64,000 nt of DNA, taken from the NCBI RefSeq assembly GCF_963691685.1, contig NZ_OY829290.1, positions 620,001 to 684,000 on the forward strand, in the 5' to 3' direction. This DNA comes from Thalassovita sp. (lineage in GTDB: Bacteria > Pseudomonadota > Alphaproteobacteria > Rhodobacterales > Rhodobacteraceae). The notes under the pieces were generated by a model that did not search any database, was not told the origin of the DNA, and was given only the letters and a program-made list of their open reading frames with translations. Below are positions 24,005-33,293 of the stretch, one piece after another. Positions within the stretch are counted from its first letter, which is position 1. Every line of letters begins with the position of its first letter. Made by a program: the position numbers and the translations under genes.

Positions 24005-25511
24005 TCAGGCTGTTGCCTATGACCGTATTTCAGACATCCTGCGCGCTGCGGGGGTTGATCTGGATGAGGATCTGCTGACACCGCCGCACGATGGGCGCAA
24101 CCGTGTGGTGGCCGTGACTGGCAAGGCGGGATCGGGCAAAACGCTGCTGTTGGCGCAGCTCTACAAAGCCTTGGAAGCGGCGGGCGTCAGCGTCGTGTCT
24201 GGCGACTATGAGGGCAAGAAATCCAAAGACCGCAGGACGTTGGCCATCCTGGCCCCAACGAACAAGGCGGCAAGCGTTTTGCGCATGCGCGGCGTGCCGG
24301 CGACAACGATCCACCGCATCCTCTACACCCCGGTTTATGACCCGGAGTATGAAAAGATTGCCGAATGGCTAGCGGGCAGCGGTGACAAGCCTGAGATTGA
24401 AGAGCTGACCGAGGAGGCGCTGGAGCGCGCCAAAGTCTTCTACGAGTTACATAAATCCATCCCCGGCGCGCTGGCGGCGGCGGGTCTGCGTGGATCGGAT
24501 TTCATCACCGGCTGGAAACGCCGGGATGAGCCGTTGGACATCGGCTTTATCGATGAAAGTTCGATGCTGGATGACAAACAGGTCACCGATCTGAAAGAGA
24601 TTTTCCCTACGCTGGTGCTGTTTGGCGATCCGGCGCAGCTGGCCCCGGTGGGGCAATCGGGCCAGATGGTTTTTGACACGCTACCAAAAGAGGCGGTGAT
24701 GAACCTCAGCCGGATCCACCGGCAGGAGGCGGATAACCCCATTTTGGACCTGGCCCACGCGCTGGCCGATCCGCAGGTAGGGTTTGAGGATTTTGAACGG
24801 CTGGTCGAAGACACGGCGCGGCGGGATGATCGCGTGGTCTGGGGTCAGCGGGTGGAGGTGGATCTGATGGCACGTTCCCCGGTTCTGGTCTGGCGCAATG
24901 CGACACGGATCCGGCTGATCAACGCCTTCCGCTCGGTCTATGGCGCGCCGGAGGATGAGCTGCTGTCGGGCGAGCCGCTGATCTGTGACGGGATTGAACT
25001 GCCGTTGAAACACCGCAAGAAACGCTTGGATCTGGAGGCACGCGGCCTCATCAAAGGGGCGCAGGTGGTGTTTCTGGGCAAGGGGCGCAAGCCGGGGTTT
25101 TCCCGCCTGCATGTGATGGGGGCGGAGGACCCGCAGGTGTCTGCGGCCTCAATCGTGAAGATCGAAAAACCGGAAGAGGAAGAGCCGTTTATCCCTTTCG
25201 CGGCCCGTATGGGGGCGGTGTTCCTGCATGGGGCGGCGGTGACCATTCACAAGGCGCAAGGCTCGCAGTGGAAGGACGTGCAGGTCTTTGCGCCGGACCT
25301 TTATGCGGCGGCGCGTATGGGGCGGGTTGAGGCGGGGCAACCGCTGTGGAAACGTCTGGCCTACGTGGCGATCACCCGGGCCGAGGAACGGTTGCACTGG
25401 GTTGTGCGCCCACGGCTGTCAAAACCCAGCGAGCCTTTGCGGATTGACGATCTGAAAGCCAAAGCCGCGCCCACCCTGACCTTGACCACGCAAGAGGAGA
25501 GCGAGGCATGA
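23973..25511 (+). CDS. RecD-like superfamily 1 DNA helicase
   Basis: A 512-residue helicase. It has Walker A VTGKAGSGKTLLL, LAPTNKAASVLRMRG, Walker B IGFIDESSMLDDKQ, motif III VLFGDPAQLAPVGQSGQ, and C-terminal motifs VTIHKAQGSQWKDVQVF and AYVAITRAEERLHW of the UvrD_C_2/RecD type. It likely unwinds DNA for repair or recombination but has no RecB/RecC partners here, like the stand-alone ATP-dependent RecD-like helicases. It overlaps the downstream SDR by 4 bp. Confidence 0.88.
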   Translation: MTVPALQFSDDQAVAYDRISDILRAAGVDLDEDLLTPPHDGRNRVVAVTGKAGSGKTLLLAQLYKALEAAGVSVVSGDYEGKKSKDRRTLAILAPTNKAASVLRMRGVPATTIHRILYTPVYDPEYEKIAEWLAGSGDKPEIEELTEEALERAKVFYELHKSIPGALAAAGLRGSDFITGWKRRDEPLDIGFIDESSMLDDKQVTDLKEIFPTLVLFGDPAQLAPVGQSGQMVFDTLPKEAVMNLSRIHRQEADNPILDLAHALADPQVGFEDFERLVEDTARRDDRVVWGQRVEVDLMARSPVLVWRNATRIRLINAFRSVYGAPEDELLSGEPLICDGIELPLKHRKKRLDLEARGLIKGAQVVFLGKGRKPGFSRLHVMGAEDPQVSAASIVKIEKPEEEEPFIPFAARMGAVFLHGAAVTIHKAQGSQWKDVQVFAPDLYAAARMGRVEAGQPLWKRLAYVAITRAEERLHWVVRPRLSKPSEPLRIDDLKAKAAPTLTLTTQEESEA

Positions 25512-26227
25512 AATCGATCATCATCACCGGGGCCAGCGCCGGTATTGGCGCCGCCTGTGCGGACCGGTTTTTGCAGGCGGGCTGGCAGGTTGGCCTGTTG
25601 GCGCGTCGTGCTGAGGCATTGGCTGAGGTGGCCAAGGGCTATGACAACGCGGTGGTTCTGCCTTGCGATGTGACAGATGCCGCAGCGGTGAAGGACACCT
25701 TCGAAGGTTTCGTGGCGCAGGCCGGTCGGCTGGATGTGCTGTTCAACAACGCGGGCATGTTCGGCACCGCAGCCCCCATCGATGAGATCGCGACCGAGGA
25801 ATGGGATCGGGTGCGGGCGGTCAATCTGGATGGGATGATCTACTGCGCCCATGCTGCCTTTGGTCTGATGCGCCGACAGGACCCGCAGGGCGGGCGGATC
25901 ATCAATAACGGCTCAATCTCGGCCCATGCGCCGCGCGAAGGCTCAATCACCTATACCACGACGAAACATGCCATCACCGGCATGACCAAATCCCTGTCGC
26001 TGGATGGCCGCGCCTTTGGCATTGCCTGCAGTCAGATCGATATTGGCAACGCCCGGACTGAGCTGTTGCAGGGCATTATCGACCGTGATCCTGAGAATGC
26101 GCCGCCCACGATGGATGTGTCTCACGTGGCGGATGCGGTGATGAACATGGCGGTGCTGCCGCCGGAGGCCAACGTGCAGTTCATGACGCTGATGGCGACC
26201 AATATGCCCTATATCGGGCGCGGTTGA
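25508..26227 (+). CDS. SDR family oxidoreductase
   Basis: A 239-residue classical short-chain dehydrogenase. Cofactor motif TGASAGIGAA, NNAG, serine in NNGSISAHAPREG and the intact YTTTK catalytic motif are present. A 4-bp overlap (ATGA) couples it to the helicase. The substrate is unknown. Confidence 0.9.
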   Translation: MKSIIITGASAGIGAACADRFLQAGWQVGLLARRAEALAEVAKGYDNAVVLPCDVTDAAAVKDTFEGFVAQAGRLDVLFNNAGMFGTAAPIDEIATEEWDRVRAVNLDGMIYCAHAAFGLMRRQDPQGGRIINNGSISAHAPREGSITYTTTKHAITGMTKSLSLDGRAFGIACSQIDIGNARTELLQGIIDRDPENAPPTMDVSHVADAVMNMAVLPPEANVQFMTLMATNMPYIGRG

Positions 26228-26249
26228 CTGGGAGCTCAGCCGGGGCGGC

Positions 26250-27014
26250 TTAGCCGTCCCGGATCAGGCGGAACAGGGCCGAGGCGCCCCAGCCCGCGGC
26301 AATGGCCATCAGGATCGACAACAGCCCATAGATGGGCGCCTGTTCCTGCGCGAGGTTATAGAGGAACCGTTCCAGCCCCACCTTGCGCACATCGATCACG
26401 GTTTCCAGATCCGCCACCACATGGCCGTTGCGCACCAGAAAGATCCGGGCGTTGTAATCGCCTTCGGTCAGGTTGGACGGCAGCGAAATCGAGGAGCGGA
26501 ACAGGGTCTGTTGATCGACCTCCACCGCCTCTTCCAGCAATTGGTAGGACCCGTTGTTGGCCTGAATGCGCATCAGGGCTTCGGTAAAGGCCTGGGTGTT
26601 GCCGAACTGGACCGTGGCGCTGACCGATTGGATCGCTTTGTCGACGGTGATCTGATACCGCTCGTTTTCGATGCGGCGCAGGATGTCTGACAGCGGGGCC
26701 GAGGAGGCCACGGCGTAAAACGCGGGGGCTTTGTCGACCTCCAGCGCTGCGCCGTTGATCCAGATGCCGAACTTCTTTTCCTTGCGGCGCACCACCATCG
26801 GGCCGGTGGGGCCTTCGATGGCGATGATCACATCCAGATCGTTTTCGGGGATTGCCACCTCACGCTTGACGGCGCCGAAGATCAGGATGTCTGAGCCATC
26901 GAACTGTGCGGTGATGGCAACCTTATCCTGGCTGAGACCCAGCACAATTTCCTCTTCCGCCGCTGCAAAGAACGGGGTCAGGAGAAGAGTAAAGATCAGC
27001 AACAGGCGGTTCAT
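26250..27014 (-). CDS. TIGR02186 family membrane-anchored periplasmic protein
   Basis: A 254-residue protein with a signal peptide (MNRLLLIFTLLLTPFFAAAE), a beta-rich periplasmic domain (IVLGLSQDKVAITAQFDGSD, IEGPTGPMVVRRKEKKFGIW) and a C-terminal transmembrane helix (YGLLSILMAIAAGWGASALF). This matches TIGR02186, typically found with a TauE/SafE permease. It overlaps the permease gene by 4 bp. A role as an accessory of sulfite or sulfonate-related export is inferred from that partner only. Confidence 0.85.
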   Translation of the reverse strand: MNRLLLIFTLLLTPFFAAAEEEIVLGLSQDKVAITAQFDGSDILIFGAVKREVAIPENDLDVIIAIEGPTGPMVVRRKEKKFGIWINGAALEVDKAPAFYAVASSAPLSDILRRIENERYQITVDKAIQSVSATVQFGNTQAFTEALMRIQANNGSYQLLEEAVEVDQQTLFRSSISLPSNLTEGDYNARIFLVRNGHVVADLETVIDVRKVGLERFLYNLAQEQAPIYGLLSILMAIAAGWGASALFRLIRDG

Positions 27015-27943
27015 TGGCTGCCCCCCGCTGCATTGGGACGGCTGATCGTATAAAGCTCACTTGGTTCCAGCAGCAGATCCAGCGCGATCTTGCCACAGAC
27101 TGACAGCACCAGCAGCGCCAGCAGGATGCGCAGGGTTTCGGCCTTGAGCTTCACCCCGATGGAGCTGCCAAACTGGGCACCGACCACGCCGCCGATCAAG
27201 AGGAACAGCGCCAGCGGCAGATCGACCGTTTTGTTGGTGATCGCATGCAGCAGCGTGTTGAACCCGGCGACAAAGATGATCTGAAACAGAGAGGTGCCCA
27301 CCACAACCTTGGTCGGCATGCCAAGGATGTAGATCATCGCCGGCACCATGATGAAGCCACCGCCAACCCCCATCACCGCCGACAGAACACCAACGCAGGC
27401 GCCGACCAGCAGCACGGGGATCACCGAGATATAGAGGCCCGAGGCGCGAAACCGCACCTTGAACGGCAGGCCGTGGACCCAGTTGTGCTGGCTGCGTTTG
27501 CGCAGAACACCGCCGGCTTTGCGGGCCCGGCGGATGGCGCGCAGGCTTTCGATGAACATCAGGCCACCGATCACCCCAAGGAAGATGACGTAGCAGAGCT
27601 GAACCAGAAGATCGACCTGCCCCAAAGCCTTGAGATAGTTGAACAGCATGATGCCAAAGGCCGACCCGACAAGCCCGCCGGCCAGCAAGACACTGCCCAT
27701 GCGCAGATCCACGGTCTTGCGTTTCAGATGGGCAAAGAGGCCTGAGACGGATGAGGCGACGATTTGGTTGGCTGAGGTGGCCACCGCAACTGCGGGCGGG
27801 ATGCCAACAAAGAACAACAGCGGTGTGATCAGGAAGCCGCCGCCGACGCCAAAGATGCCTGACAGCACCCCCACAATCCCCCCAAGCCCGAAGAGCAGGA
27901 AAATATTGACCGAAACTTCGGCGATAGGGAGGTAGATATACAT
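27011..27943 (-). CDS. TauE/SafE family anion permease
   Basis: About 310 residues with eight or so transmembrane segments and the two family repeats GVLSGIFGVGGGFLITPLLF and GVLSAVMGVGGGFIMVPAM. The family exports sulfite, sulfoacetate and similar anions. The ATG at 27943 follows AGGAAAAC; the longer frame is unlikely. It starts 5' of the TIGR02186 gene in the same transcript. Confidence 0.9.
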   Translation of the reverse strand: MYIYLPIAEVSVNIFLLFGLGGIVGVLSGIFGVGGGFLITPLLFFVGIPPAVAVATSANQIVASSVSGLFAHLKRKTVDLRMGSVLLAGGLVGSAFGIMLFNYLKALGQVDLLVQLCYVIFLGVIGGLMFIESLRAIRRARKAGGVLRKRSQHNWVHGLPFKVRFRASGLYISVIPVLLVGACVGVLSAVMGVGGGFIMVPAMIYILGMPTKVVVGTSLFQIIFVAGFNTLLHAITNKTVDLPLALFLLIGGVVGAQFGSSIGVKLKAETLRILLALLVLSVCGKIALDLLLEPSELYTISRPNAAGGSQ

Positions 27944-28021
27944 ATGTTTTCCTAGCCCGCCCATCGCGCATTTCGCAAGGGGAAGCTGTGGAAATCTGAC
28001 GCAGAACGTTTGATGCCGCAA

Positions 28022-28056
28022 AGAAAAAGCCCGGGCGGTGCAGAACCGTCCGGGCT
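28022..28056 (-). terminator. Terminator of the BmpA-type ABC operon
   Basis: AGCCCGGGCGGT (28028-28039) pairs with ACCGTCCGGGCT (28045-28056). On the minus strand the stem is followed by TTTTTC, so it ends transcription from the ABC operon. Confidence 0.85.
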
Positions 28057-28081
28057 GGATGTTTAGCGGGTGAAAGGCGGC

Positions 28082-29050
28082 TTAGCGCTCTTTCACATAG
28101 GGCTGGCCACCGGCGCGTGGCGGGATTGCTTTGCCGACGAAACCGGCCAGGATCACCACGGTCAGGATATAGGGCAGGGCGCCCAACAGCTGACTTTGAA
28201 CGGTGATGCCGACGACGTTTTCGATCACGTCGGGGCGCAGTTCCAGTGCCTGGAACAGACCAAAGAGCAGTGTCGCCCAAAGCGCGTACCACGGCCGCCA
28301 CTTGGCAAAGATCAGGGCTGCCAGCGCGATGTAGCCCCGGCCAGCGGTCATGTCTTTGACAAAACCGGCCTGCAGCGCGGTGGCCAGATAGGCCCCGGCC
28401 AAACCGCAGAGCACGCCACAGATCAGCACCGCCGAATAGCGCAGCGACACAACCGAAACACCGGCCGTATCAACCGAGGCGGGGTTTTCCCCCACAGCAC
28501 GCAGACGCAGGCCAAAACGGGTGCGGAACAGCACCCACCAGGTCAGCGGCACCATCGCGATCGCCAGATAGACCAGGATCGGGTGGCCCGAGATCAGCTC
28601 ATAGTACAGAGGGCCAACGACCGGCACGTCGCGCATGGCTTCGGCGAAGGGCAGGGTGATCGGCTCAAACCGCGCTGCACCTTCCAGCTGCGGGGTACGG
28701 CCGCCCTGTTTGAACCAGTCCTGTGCAACAAGGACGGTCATCCCGCCGGCCAACATGGTGATGGCCAGGCCCGAGATCAGCTGATTGCCCCGGAAGGTGA
28801 TGGAGGCGAGCCCGTGCAGGATCGACAGCAGCACCGAGACCGCCACACCGGCCAGAAGGCCGATCCAGACGTTACCCGAGGTATAGGCCACCGCCGCAGA
28901 GAAGAAGGCCGCGGCCAGCATCTTGCCTTCGAGGCCGATGTCAAAGATCCCGGCACGCTCGGAATAAAGGCCCGCCAGACAGGCCAAGAGCAGCGGAGTT
29001 GCAAAACGGACAGTGGTGTCGAGGACCTGAAGGAATGTGAGATAGTCCAT
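28082..29050 (-). CDS. ABC transporter permease (BmpA/nucleoside type)
   Basis: A 322-residue inner-membrane permease with multiple helices (LLLACLAGLYSERAGIFDIG, GLEGKMLAAAFFSAAVAYTS). The N-terminal SERAGIFDIGLEGKM block is characteristic of BPD_transp_2 permeases of BMP-type importers, which take up nucleosides or similar compounds. It is the last gene of the operon before a terminator and 3 bp after the second permease gene. Confidence 0.9.
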   Translation of the reverse strand: MDYLTFLQVLDTTVRFATPLLLACLAGLYSERAGIFDIGLEGKMLAAAFFSAAVAYTSGNVWIGLLAGVAVSVLLSILHGLASITFRGNQLISGLAITMLAGGMTVLVAQDWFKQGGRTPQLEGAARFEPITLPFAEAMRDVPVVGPLYYELISGHPILVYLAIAMVPLTWWVLFRTRFGLRLRAVGENPASVDTAGVSVVSLRYSAVLICGVLCGLAGAYLATALQAGFVKDMTAGRGYIALAALIFAKWRPWYALWATLLFGLFQALELRPDVIENVVGITVQSQLLGALPYILTVVILAGFVGKAIPPRAGGQPYVKER

Positions 29051-29053
29051 TGC

Positions 29054-30151
29054 TTAACCCTCCTTCTTGGAATTGAGGGCCAGGAAGATCCGCTCCAGCG
29101 GCATCCGCACCATATTGTCGAGGGCACCGGTGAACATGATGACCAGCGCCTGAATGACGACGATCAGCTCACGCGGGATGTTGGTCCAAAGCGCCAGTTC
29201 TGCGCCGCCCTGATAGAGGAAGCCGAACAGGATTGCGGCCAGGAACACACCAAACGGGTGGTTGCGGCCCATCAGCGATACGGCGATGCCGATGAAGCCA
29301 GCGCCTTCGACCGCGTTCAGAACCAGCCGTTCACTTTCACCCATCACATTGTTGATGCCCATCATGCCGGCCAGGCCACCAGAGATCAGCATGGCAATCA
29401 TGGTGATTTTGAACGGTGAGATCCCAGCGTAGCGTGCCGCGCTTTCGGACTTGCCGAAGGCGCGCAGCTCAAAGCCGAAGCGGGTGCGCCAGATCAGCGC
29501 CCAAACCGCGAAACAGGCGGCCACAGCGATCAGCAGGCTGACGTTGGCCGGGGCGTGTTTGGAAAACTCGATCCCGACGGTGCCCAGAATGTCATGCAGG
29601 CTGGGCAGGTGGGTGGCTTCGGGGAATTTCGCCGAGGCCGGATCCATCGCCCGTGGCGGGCGCAGCTGGTTTACCAGCAGGTAGTTCAGCAGCGAAAAGG
29701 CGATGAAGTTGAACATGATGGTGGTGATCACCACGTGGCTGCCGCGACGCACCTGCAGATAGGCCGGGATCATCGCCCAGGCCGCCCCAAACAGTGCTGC
29801 AGCACCCGCGGCGCCGATGATGGCAAGGCTCCAATGGGGCCAGGGAATGAACAGGCAGACCAGGGCAACACCCAGGCCGCCCAGCATCGCCTGACCTTCG
29901 CCGCCGATGTTGAACAGGCTGGCGTGGAAGGCCACGGCCACGGCAAGGCCGGTGAACATGAAGTTGGTGGCGTAATAGAGCGTGTAGCCCCAGCCGTTGG
30001 AGGATCCCAGCGCCCCGGAAACCATCAGTTTCACGGCGGCAATCGGGTCTTCACCGATCGCCAGGATCACCAGAGAGGAGATCACAGCAGCGAGGATCAA
30101 TGAGATCAGCGGGATCAGGACCACATCGGCCCATTTAGGCATCTTGTCCAT
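29054..30151 (-). CDS. ABC transporter permease (BmpA/nucleoside type)
   Basis: A 365-residue permease, the larger partner of the 28082 gene. It begins MDKMPKWADVVLIPLISLIL and contains ASLFNIGGEGQAMLGGLGVA, the conserved cytoplasmic loop of this family. It overlaps the ATPase gene by one base and completes the heteromeric channel. Confidence 0.9.
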   Translation of the reverse strand: MDKMPKWADVVLIPLISLILAAVISSLVILAIGEDPIAAVKLMVSGALGSSNGWGYTLYYATNFMFTGLAVAVAFHASLFNIGGEGQAMLGGLGVALVCLFIPWPHWSLAIIGAAGAAALFGAAWAMIPAYLQVRRGSHVVITTIMFNFIAFSLLNYLLVNQLRPPRAMDPASAKFPEATHLPSLHDILGTVGIEFSKHAPANVSLLIAVAACFAVWALIWRTRFGFELRAFGKSESAARYAGISPFKITMIAMLISGGLAGMMGINNVMGESERLVLNAVEGAGFIGIAVSLMGRNHPFGVFLAAILFGFLYQGGAELALWTNIPRELIVVIQALVIMFTGALDNMVRMPLERIFLALNSKKEG

Positions 30152-31692
30152 CAGGCGGCTCCTCCGTTTCCGGCAACACCGGCCATCAGCAGGCCAAGTT
30201 CTTGTGCGTTAGTGTCTTCGGGCATGCGTTCGCCCATGATTTTCCCGTCAAACATGACCGCGATGCGATCCGACAGGGACATGATTTCATCCAGTTCCAC
30301 CGAAACCAGCAGGATGGCTTTGCCCTGATCGCGCAGCTCGATGATCTGTTTGTGGATGAATTCAATCGCGCCGATGTCGACGCCACGGGTGGGCTGACCC
30401 ACCAACAGCAGGTCGGGGTTGCGCTCAATCTCACGGGCAACAACGATTTTCTGCTGGTTGCCGCCGGAGAAGTTCTTGGCCGCCAGCCAAGGCAGGGGCG
30501 GGCGTACGTCGAATTTGTCCATCTTGCGCTGGGTGTCTTCGCGCAGCGCGTTGTTGTCCATGAACAGCGCGTTTTTCTGGTACTTCTCGTCGTGGTGATA
30601 ACCGAAGGCGACGTTTTCCCAGGCGTGGAAGTCCATGATCAGGCCTTCGCTCTGACGGTCTTCGGGCACGTGGGCCACACCGCGCGCCCGGCGCGAGCGA
30701 CCATCGGAGAATTTACCGGTCAGATCCAGGGGTTCACCGTTGAGGGTGACAGCCCCGCTGCCCGAGATCATGCCGCCCAGCACTTCCATCAGTTCGGACT
30801 GGCCATTGCCCGCCACACCGGCGATGCCCAGAATTTCACCGGCACGGATGTTCAGCGAAACGTCTTTCAGACGCTGCACACCCTTGTCATCGGTGACCGA
30901 GAGGTTCTTGACTTCAAGGATGGTTTCACCGGGTTGGGCCGGGGCTTTTTCCACCTGCAACAACACCTTACGGCCAACCATCAGTTCCGCCAGCTGTTCG
31001 GGGTTGGTTTCTGCGGTCTTGACCGTTGCCGTCATTTCGCCGCGCCGCATCACGCTCACCGTGTCGGTGGTGTCCATGATTTCACGCAGCTTGTGGGTGA
31101 TCAGGATGATCGTTTTGCCCTCTTCGCGCAGACGATCCAGGATCCGGAACAGCTGATCGGCCTCGGCCGGGGTCAGCACGCCGGTCGGCTCATCAAGGAT
31201 CAGGATTTCGGCCTGACGATAGAGCGCTTTGAGGATCTCAACCCGCTGCTGGTGGCCCACGCTGAGGTTTTCGATCAGCGCGTCGGGGTCGACGTTCAGC
31301 TCATATTCCTCGGCGAGGTGCTTCAGCTCCTTGCGGGCCTTGGCCAGCGAAGGACGCAGCAGGCCGCCGTCTTCGGCGCCCAGGATGATGTTTTCCAGAA
31401 CGGTGAAGTTTTCCACCAGTTTGAAGTGCTGAAACACCATGCCAATGCCAGCCGAGATCGCCGCCTGGCTGTCCGGGATGGCGGTCTTTTGACCTTTGAT
31501 AAAGATCTCACCAGCGTCTGCCTTGTAGAAACCATAGAGGATCGACATCAGGGTGGATTTCCCTGCGCCGTTTTCCCCGATGATCCCGTGGATCGTTCCC
31601 GGCTGCACCGAGATCGAAATGTCCTTGTTAGCCTGGACCGGGCCAAAGGCTTTGGAGATGCCTTTGAGTTCTAGTGCCGGTGTTGACGTCAC
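30151..31692 (-). CDS. ABC transporter ATP-binding protein, two-domain
   Basis: A 513-residue tandem ATPase. The first domain has Walker A GENGAGKST, signature LSVGHQQRVEILKALYR and Walker B LILDEPT. The second has the usual degenerate nucleotide loop GVAGNGQSELMEVLGG and signature SGGNQQKIVVAREIERN. This layout belongs to sugar/nucleoside BMP-type importers. It is preceded by the NTF2-like gene with a 4-bp overlap and followed by the two permeases. Confidence 0.93.
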   Translation of the reverse strand: MTSTPALELKGISKAFGPVQANKDISISVQPGTIHGIIGENGAGKSTLMSILYGFYKADAGEIFIKGQKTAIPDSQAAISAGIGMVFQHFKLVENFTVLENIILGAEDGGLLRPSLAKARKELKHLAEEYELNVDPDALIENLSVGHQQRVEILKALYRQAEILILDEPTGVLTPAEADQLFRILDRLREEGKTIILITHKLREIMDTTDTVSVMRRGEMTATVKTAETNPEQLAELMVGRKVLLQVEKAPAQPGETILEVKNLSVTDDKGVQRLKDVSLNIRAGEILGIAGVAGNGQSELMEVLGGMISGSGAVTLNGEPLDLTGKFSDGRSRRARGVAHVPEDRQSEGLIMDFHAWENVAFGYHHDEKYQKNALFMDNNALREDTQRKMDKFDVRPPLPWLAAKNFSGGNQQKIVVAREIERNPDLLLVGQPTRGVDIGAIEFIHKQIIELRDQGKAILLVSVELDEIMSLSDRIAVMFDGKIMGERMPEDTNAQELGLLMAGVAGNGGAA

Positions 31693-32042
31693 GTGTTGTC
31701 CCCCATTCCGGTAAAGCCAACCAGACGCGTGATTTTCCCCGCCTCCAGATCAGCAAAATACTGGCCGCGCATCATCGCGGTTCCGTCTTTCAAGAAATCC
31801 ACCGTGGCCCGAACGTGTCCGTTGTGCTCATCCAGAGCGGCAACAGCGGCGCCAGCGCCGGGCATGTTGGCGGAAAACATAGCGATATAGCCGATCACCG
31901 CATCTGCACCGTGTAATGGTTCGGGCGTGTTGGGATCAGCGTAGTAAACATCCTGGGCCAGAACGGCGGACAGGGCAGTGCCCCGCGCATCGGCATCGCT
32001 CTCGCCCCAGGCAGAAAAGAAGAGATTAACGGGATGTGTCAT
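31689..32042 (-). CDS. NTF2-like (SnoaL-type) protein
   Basis: A 117-residue NTF2-like fold protein (LFFSAWGESDADARGTALSA, VYYADPNTPEPLHGADAVIG). It sits inside the ABC operon, after bmpA and overlapping the ATPase start by 4 bp. Such proteins may be isomerases, hydrolases or ligand binders; here a link to the imported compound is only inferred from context. Confidence 0.75.
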   Translation of the reverse strand: MTHPVNLFFSAWGESDADARGTALSAVLAQDVYYADPNTPEPLHGADAVIGYIAMFSANMPGAGAAVAALDEHNGHVRATVDFLKDGTAMMRGQYFADLEAGKITRLVGFTGMGDNT

Positions 32043-32063
32043 TTGATTTTCCCTATAGGAGAA

Positions 32064-32088
32064 GGCCGCGCCGTTTATTGGCGCGGCC
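32064..32088 (-). terminator. Intercistronic hairpin between bmpA and NTF2-like gene
   Basis: A perfect 9-bp stem GGCCGCGCC / GGCGCGGCC with a 7-nt loop. It lies 26 bp after the bmpA stop and lacks a strong T-run, so it may stabilise bmpA mRNA and lower downstream expression. Confidence 0.5.
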
Positions 32089-32114
32089 CCCGATGACTGT
32101 GCGACAGGCGCCGA

Positions 32115-33119
32115 TTAGAACTGGTGTACGGGGCAGCTGTCGTTGGTGTAGTAGGCTTCAACCTTCAGGTCGCCCGAGATGATTTTGGCGCGGGCTTCTT
32201 CCACGGCAGCTTTCATGTCTTCGGTGACCAGGGCGGCGTTATGCTCGTCCATTGCAACGCCAACACCTTCTTCGGCCAGACCCAGGATGGTGAAACCACC
32301 GGTTTCCAGATCGGCGCCAGCTTTCATCGAGTTGTAAACGGCAACGTCAACGCGCTTCAGCATCGAGGTCAGAACTTTGCCCGAGTGCAGGTGGTTCTGG
32401 TTGCTGTCCACGCCGATCGACAGGATGCCTTCGTCAGCTGCGGTCTGCAGAACACCAACACCGGTGCCGCCTGCTGCTGCGTAAACAACATCCGCGCCCT
32501 GACCGATCTGTGCCTTGGTCAGCTCGGAGCCTTTTACCGGGTCGTTCCAAGCAGCCGGGGTGGTGCCGGTCATGTTGGTGACAACTTTGATGTCAGGGTT
32601 CACTGCTTTGGCGCCCTGGGCGTAGCCGCAGCCGAAGTGACGGATCAGCGGGATGTCCATGCCGCCGATGAAGCCAACGGTGCCGGATTTCGACGCCATG
32701 GCAGCCATCATGCCAACCAGGTAGGAGCCTTCGTGCTCCTGGAAGCCGATCAGCTGAACGTTGGAGGGCACTTCCGGCATCCAACCGTCAATGTTGACGA
32801 ATTTGGTGTCGGGGTAGTCGCCGGCAACAGCTTCAACCGGGGTTGCGAAGGCGAAACCGGTGGTGATGACCGGGTTTGCGCCCGCTTCGGCGAAACGACG
32901 CAGCGCCTGCTCACGCTGTGCTTCGGACTGCAGTTCGATTTCCAGGAACTTGCCGCCGGTCTCTTCGGCCCAGCGGGATGCGCCGTTGAACGCAGCTTCG
33001 TTGAAGGATTTGTCGAATTTACCACCCAGGTCGAAAATCAGGGCGGGCTCAGCGGCCACGGCGCCCGCGCTCAGGGCAACGGCGGCGGCAGCGCCAAGGA
33101 ACTTCTGCATCAGAGTCAT
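32115..33119 (-). CDS. BMP family ABC substrate-binding protein
   Basis: A 334-residue periplasmic protein. A signal peptide (MTLMQKFLGAAAAVALSAGA) is followed by ALIFDLGGKFDKSFNEAAFN, a BmpA/PnrA motif, and later GFIGGMDIPLIRHFGCGYAQ and DVVYAAAGGTGVGVLQTAAD. Members bind nucleosides or related ligands. It opens the operon and is followed by an intercistronic hairpin. The ligand is not readable from sequence. Confidence 0.92.
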   Translation of the reverse strand: MTLMQKFLGAAAAVALSAGAVAAEPALIFDLGGKFDKSFNEAAFNGASRWAEETGGKFLEIELQSEAQREQALRRFAEAGANPVITTGFAFATPVEAVAGDYPDTKFVNIDGWMPEVPSNVQLIGFQEHEGSYLVGMMAAMASKSGTVGFIGGMDIPLIRHFGCGYAQGAKAVNPDIKVVTNMTGTTPAAWNDPVKGSELTKAQIGQGADVVYAAAGGTGVGVLQTAADEGILSIGVDSNQNHLHSGKVLTSMLKRVDVAVYNSMKAGADLETGGFTILGLAEEGVGVAMDEHNAALVTEDMKAAVEEARAKIISGDLKVEAYYTNDSCPVHQF

Positions 33120-33249
33120 AGTACTCTCCCATATTGTTAAACTCGGGGCTGCTTTCTACAACCTCCGGCAAGTGAGCAGATCAGGTCTGTCCAACCCAGA
33201 TTTAGGCCGCAGCCACGGCCTAGGGTCAACAGGAAACTGAATGATCTGC

Positions 33250-33267
33250 TTTGACTATCCGGTCAAA
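33250..33267. promoter_or_regulatory. Perfect inverted repeat upstream of the ABC operon
   Basis: TTTGAC-TATCCG-GTCAAA, two perfect 6-bp arms with a 6-bp spacer, between rimI and bmpA, about 130 bp upstream of the bmpA start. The short 9-mer TTGGACAGA occurs twice on the minus strand nearby. Probably an operator, regulator unknown. Confidence 0.4.
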
Positions 33268-33293
33268 AACGCTCTGTCCAATAGGAAATGACC

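Noticed and set aside
28070..29419. Long open frame on the plus strand opposite the ABC permeases
   Set aside because: It is an antisense shadow of GC-rich, well-matched permease genes; its composition (Gln/His/Gly/Arg-rich) is typical of such shadows.
30202..31674. 490-codon plus-strand frame opposite the ABC ATPase
   Set aside because: The opposite strand has clear ATPase motifs; this frame has no recognisable domain.
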